NCBI GenBank assembly: GCA_024743215.1
Contig: JANSWZ010000005.1
Location: 186,001 to 250,000 of the forward strand
Reading direction: 5' to 3'
DNA length: 64,000 nucleotides
Source: Alphaproteobacteria bacterium
Lineage (GTDB): Bacteria > Pseudomonadota > Alphaproteobacteria > Rhizobiales > GCA-2746425
Shown here: piece by piece, positions 62,345-64,000 of the stretch
Position numbering within the stretch: position 1 is the first letter of the stretch
How the letters are laid out: each line of letters opens with the position of its first letter
The notes under the pieces: model-generated
The model's input: the letters and a program-made list of their open reading frames with translations, nothing else
Told to the model about the DNA's origin: nothing
Database searches by the model: none
Translations under genes and position numbers: made by a program

Positions 62345-63213
62345 AGCACACCACTGACGCTTGGTTCATCCCGCCAGGCCGGATCGCGTTTCAGGACTTC
62401 CAGTTTTTCGCGGGGCTGATCCAGTTGGGGCAAAGAATTCAAGAGGCCGCGCGTATAGGGGTGTTTTGCCTCGTGCAATTTATCCGCATCGCAGACTTCC
62501 ACTACGCGTCCCCCATACATGATCAGCACACGATCACAGAAGGAGGCGACCAGATTAAGATCGTGACTGATGAAGATAAGGCCCATGCCGCGGTCGCGGA
62601 CCAGCTTGTCCATAATGTCCAGAACCTGTGACTGAACCGAAACATCAAGGGCGGAGGTTGGTTCATCGGCGATCAGGATTTTGGGATCGGGGATCATCAT
62701 CATGGCGATCATGACGCGCTGACCCATGCCGCCGGACATTTCGTGCGGATAGGCGTTGAAGACGCGCTCGGGATCACGAATGGCAACGGCCTCCAGCATA
62801 TCCAATGTCTTTTGACGTGCTTCCGCGGCGCTGCCCTTTGTGTGGACCTGATAGGCTTCCATGATTTGCTTTCCCACTTTCAGCACTGGGTTCAGTGAGA
62901 ATTTGGGATCCTGCATGATCATGGAAATCTGATAGCCACGCACTGCGCGCATTTCCTTTTCAGACAGGGACATGAGGTCCTGTCCTTCCAGTGCAATGCG
63001 TTTGGCCTCAACACGGCCAGGCTTGCGGATAAGCCGCAGAATGGCGCGGCCGGTCATGGATTTGCCGGAGCCGCTTTCCCCGACAATACCCAGACGCTCT
63101 TTGCCGAGCGAAAAGGAGATGCCACGCACAGCGTCAAAGACGCCGCTGCGGGTTGGAAAGCGGACCCACAGATCCTCGACTTCCAGAAGGTTTGGCTTGG
63201 ACGGGTCGCTCAT
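62341..63213 (-). CDS. Dipeptide-type ABC ATPase (DppD-like)
   Basis: First nucleotide-binding subunit. Walker A GESGSGKSMTGRAILRL, signature MSGGMGQRVMIAMMM (the usual SGGQ is SGGM here), Walker B ILIADEPTSALDVSVQS, and the C-terminal oligopeptide domain with HPYTRGLLNSLPQLD. 290 aa. Overlaps the permease stop by 4 bp. Confidence 0.93.
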   Translation of the reverse strand: MSDPSKPNLLEVEDLWVRFPTRSGVFDAVRGISFSLGKERLGIVGESGSGKSMTGRAILRLIRKPGRVEAKRIALEGQDLMSLSEKEMRAVRGYQISMIMQDPKFSLNPVLKVGKQIMEAYQVHTKGSAAEARQKTLDMLEAVAIRDPERVFNAYPHEMSGGMGQRVMIAMMMIPDPKILIADEPTSALDVSVQSQVLDIMDKLVRDRGMGLIFISHDLNLVASFCDRVLIMYGGRVVEVCDADKLHEAKHPYTRGLLNSLPQLDQPREKLEVLKRDPAWRDEPSVSGVL

Positions 63214-64000
63214 TCGCCGCTCTCCTTGGGATCCAGAACATCACGCAGACCATCACCCAGAAGGTTGAAGGCCAGACTGACGATGAAGATGGCGAGACCG
63301 GGGATGGTTGCCACCCACCAGTGATCGAGAATGAATTTGCGTCCGTCAGACACCATGGCGCCCCATTCGGGGGAAGGTGGCTGCGCCCCGAGACCAAGAA
63401 AGCCGAGCCCGGCCGCCACCAGAATGATGCCGGCCATATCCAGCGTCACGCGGATGATCAGCGATGAAATGCAGAGCGGCCAGATGTGTTTGGTGATGAT
63501 CCGCATAGGACCTGCACCCTGCAGACGCACCGCGTGGATGTAATCGGAATTGCGAATGGTCAGGGTCTCTGCCCGCGCAATACGCGCATAGGGTGGCCAT
63601 GCGGTGAGGGAGATGGCAAGAACAGCGTTTTCAATTCCTGCGCCAAGCGCGGCGACAAAGGCCAGTGCCAGAACGAGACGGGGAAAGGCCAGAAAAATAT
63701 CAGTGATGCGCATCAGCACAACATCAATAAACCCGCCAGTGTAACCGGCAACAGTGCCGACCAGAAGGCCCACCAATGGCGCGATGATGGCCACCAATGT
63801 CACGATGTAAAGGGTGATCCGCGCGCCGTAGATGATGCGGCTGAGCAAATCCCGTCCTAGGGAATCGGTGCCCAGAATATGGCCTTCTGCCCCTGGTGGT
63901 TGAAGCCGGTTGCCCAATTCCTGAACGAATGGATCATAGGGCGAAATCAGCGGCGCAAAGGCCGCCATGAGGACAAGGCCGACAAGAATCATCAGGCCGA
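63210..64000 (-). CDS. ABC transporter permease (DppC-like), N-terminus cut by window edge
   Basis: Membrane subunit. The frame is open to the right edge; the first residues in the window are GLMILVGLVLMAAFAPLISPYDP, the first helix of DppC proteins, so about 20-40 N-terminal residues lie outside. The motif LGTDSLGRDLLSRIIYGAR and docking-loop sequence SDYIHAVRLQGAGPMRIITKHI are seen. The matching DppB and binding-protein genes should lie further right. Confidence 0.92.
   Translation of the reverse strand, partial: GLMILVGLVLMAAFAPLISPYDPFVQELGNRLQPPGAEGHILGTDSLGRDLLSRIIYGARITLYIVTLVAIIAPLVGLLVGTVAGYTGGFIDVVLMRITDIFLAFPRLVLALAFVAALGAGIENAVLAISLTAWPPYARIARAETLTIRNSDYIHAVRLQGAGPMRIITKHIWPLCISSLIIRVTLDMAGIILVAAGLGFLGLGAQPPSPEWGAMVSDGRKFILDHWWVATIPGLAIFIVSLAFNLLGDGLRDVLDPKESGE

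Noticed and set aside
1-64000. CRISPR arrays, insertion sequences, prophage genes
   Set aside because: No regularly spaced repeats, transposases, integrases or phage structural genes were seen on reading either strand.

Overview
The window looks like a chromosome segment from an alphaproteobacterium, probably of the Hyphomicrobiales/Rhodobacterales type. The main argument is gene order: dnaQ-coaE-aroE-maf-PDRP on the minus strand, then a 520-base AT-rich gap, then hemE-hemJ-rho-mnmE-mnmG-rsmG-parA-parB on the plus strand. In Caulobacter and Rickettsia the chromosomal origin lies between hemE and the PDRP (RP001-type) gene. The gap here holds a perfect DnaA box (TTATCCACA), a perfect CtrA-type site (TTAA-N7-TTAAC) and an AT-rich tract. 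Two perfect 16-bp parS sites and one near-perfect parS lie within 7 kb of it. I therefore read 8797-9317 as the replication origin, with parABS beside it. All proteins named here were recognised by eye from sequence motifs; no database search was run.

Layout. 1-4.8 kb: an RND efflux pump (permease running off the left edge, and its membrane fusion protein). 5.0-8.8 kb: the leftward core operon. 8.8-9.3 kb: oriC. 9.3-18.3 kb: the rightward core genes. 18.5-23.5 kb: a BI-1 membrane protein, acetyltransferases, DUF3052, DUF2161 and bestrophin-like proteins, and a drug/metabolite exporter. 23.5-25.7 kb: leucine genes (leuD, a RidA-like gene, leuB; no leuC). 25.9-31.3 kb: a mixed stretch with a FemAB-like acetyltransferase, an acyl-CoA synthetase, a CAP-domain lipoprotein, tRNA-Arg(CCT), a Kelch protein and two small proteins.

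From 31.4 kb onward the window is a row of substrate-uptake modules, most with their own regulator. (a) 31.4-38.2 kb: LacI repressor, MalEFGK-type sugar ABC importer and a sulfatase with no signal peptide, controlled by a perfect 20-bp palindromic operator. (b) 40.9-50.1 kb: PAS-LuxR regulator, M20 deacylase, oligopeptide-type ABC importer with its two ATPases fused in one chain, aldehyde dehydrogenase and short-chain dehydrogenase. (c) 51.5-58.1 kb: dctMQP TRAP transporter with the DctB/DctD sigma-54 two-component system. (d) 58.2-60.3 kb: a Crp/Fnr regulator with a sugar-nucleotide-type epimerase, divergent from a small His-rich exported protein, with a palindrome between them. (e) 60.3-64 kb: a D-amino-acid-dehydrogenase-like flavoprotein with a dipeptide ABC transporter that runs off the right edge. 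A large GAF-PAS-GGDEF-EAL protein lies between (a) and (b).

A recurring structural theme is that three of the uptake operons carry a strong perfect hairpin directly between the solute-binding-protein gene and the next membrane-component gene (33867-33890, 44366-44402, 53614-53638). This probably sets a high ratio of binding protein to permease. I saw no phage, insertion sequence or CRISPR array. The only stretch with clearly foreign-looking composition is the AT-rich 50.1-50.7 kb gap in front of an orphan methyltransferase.
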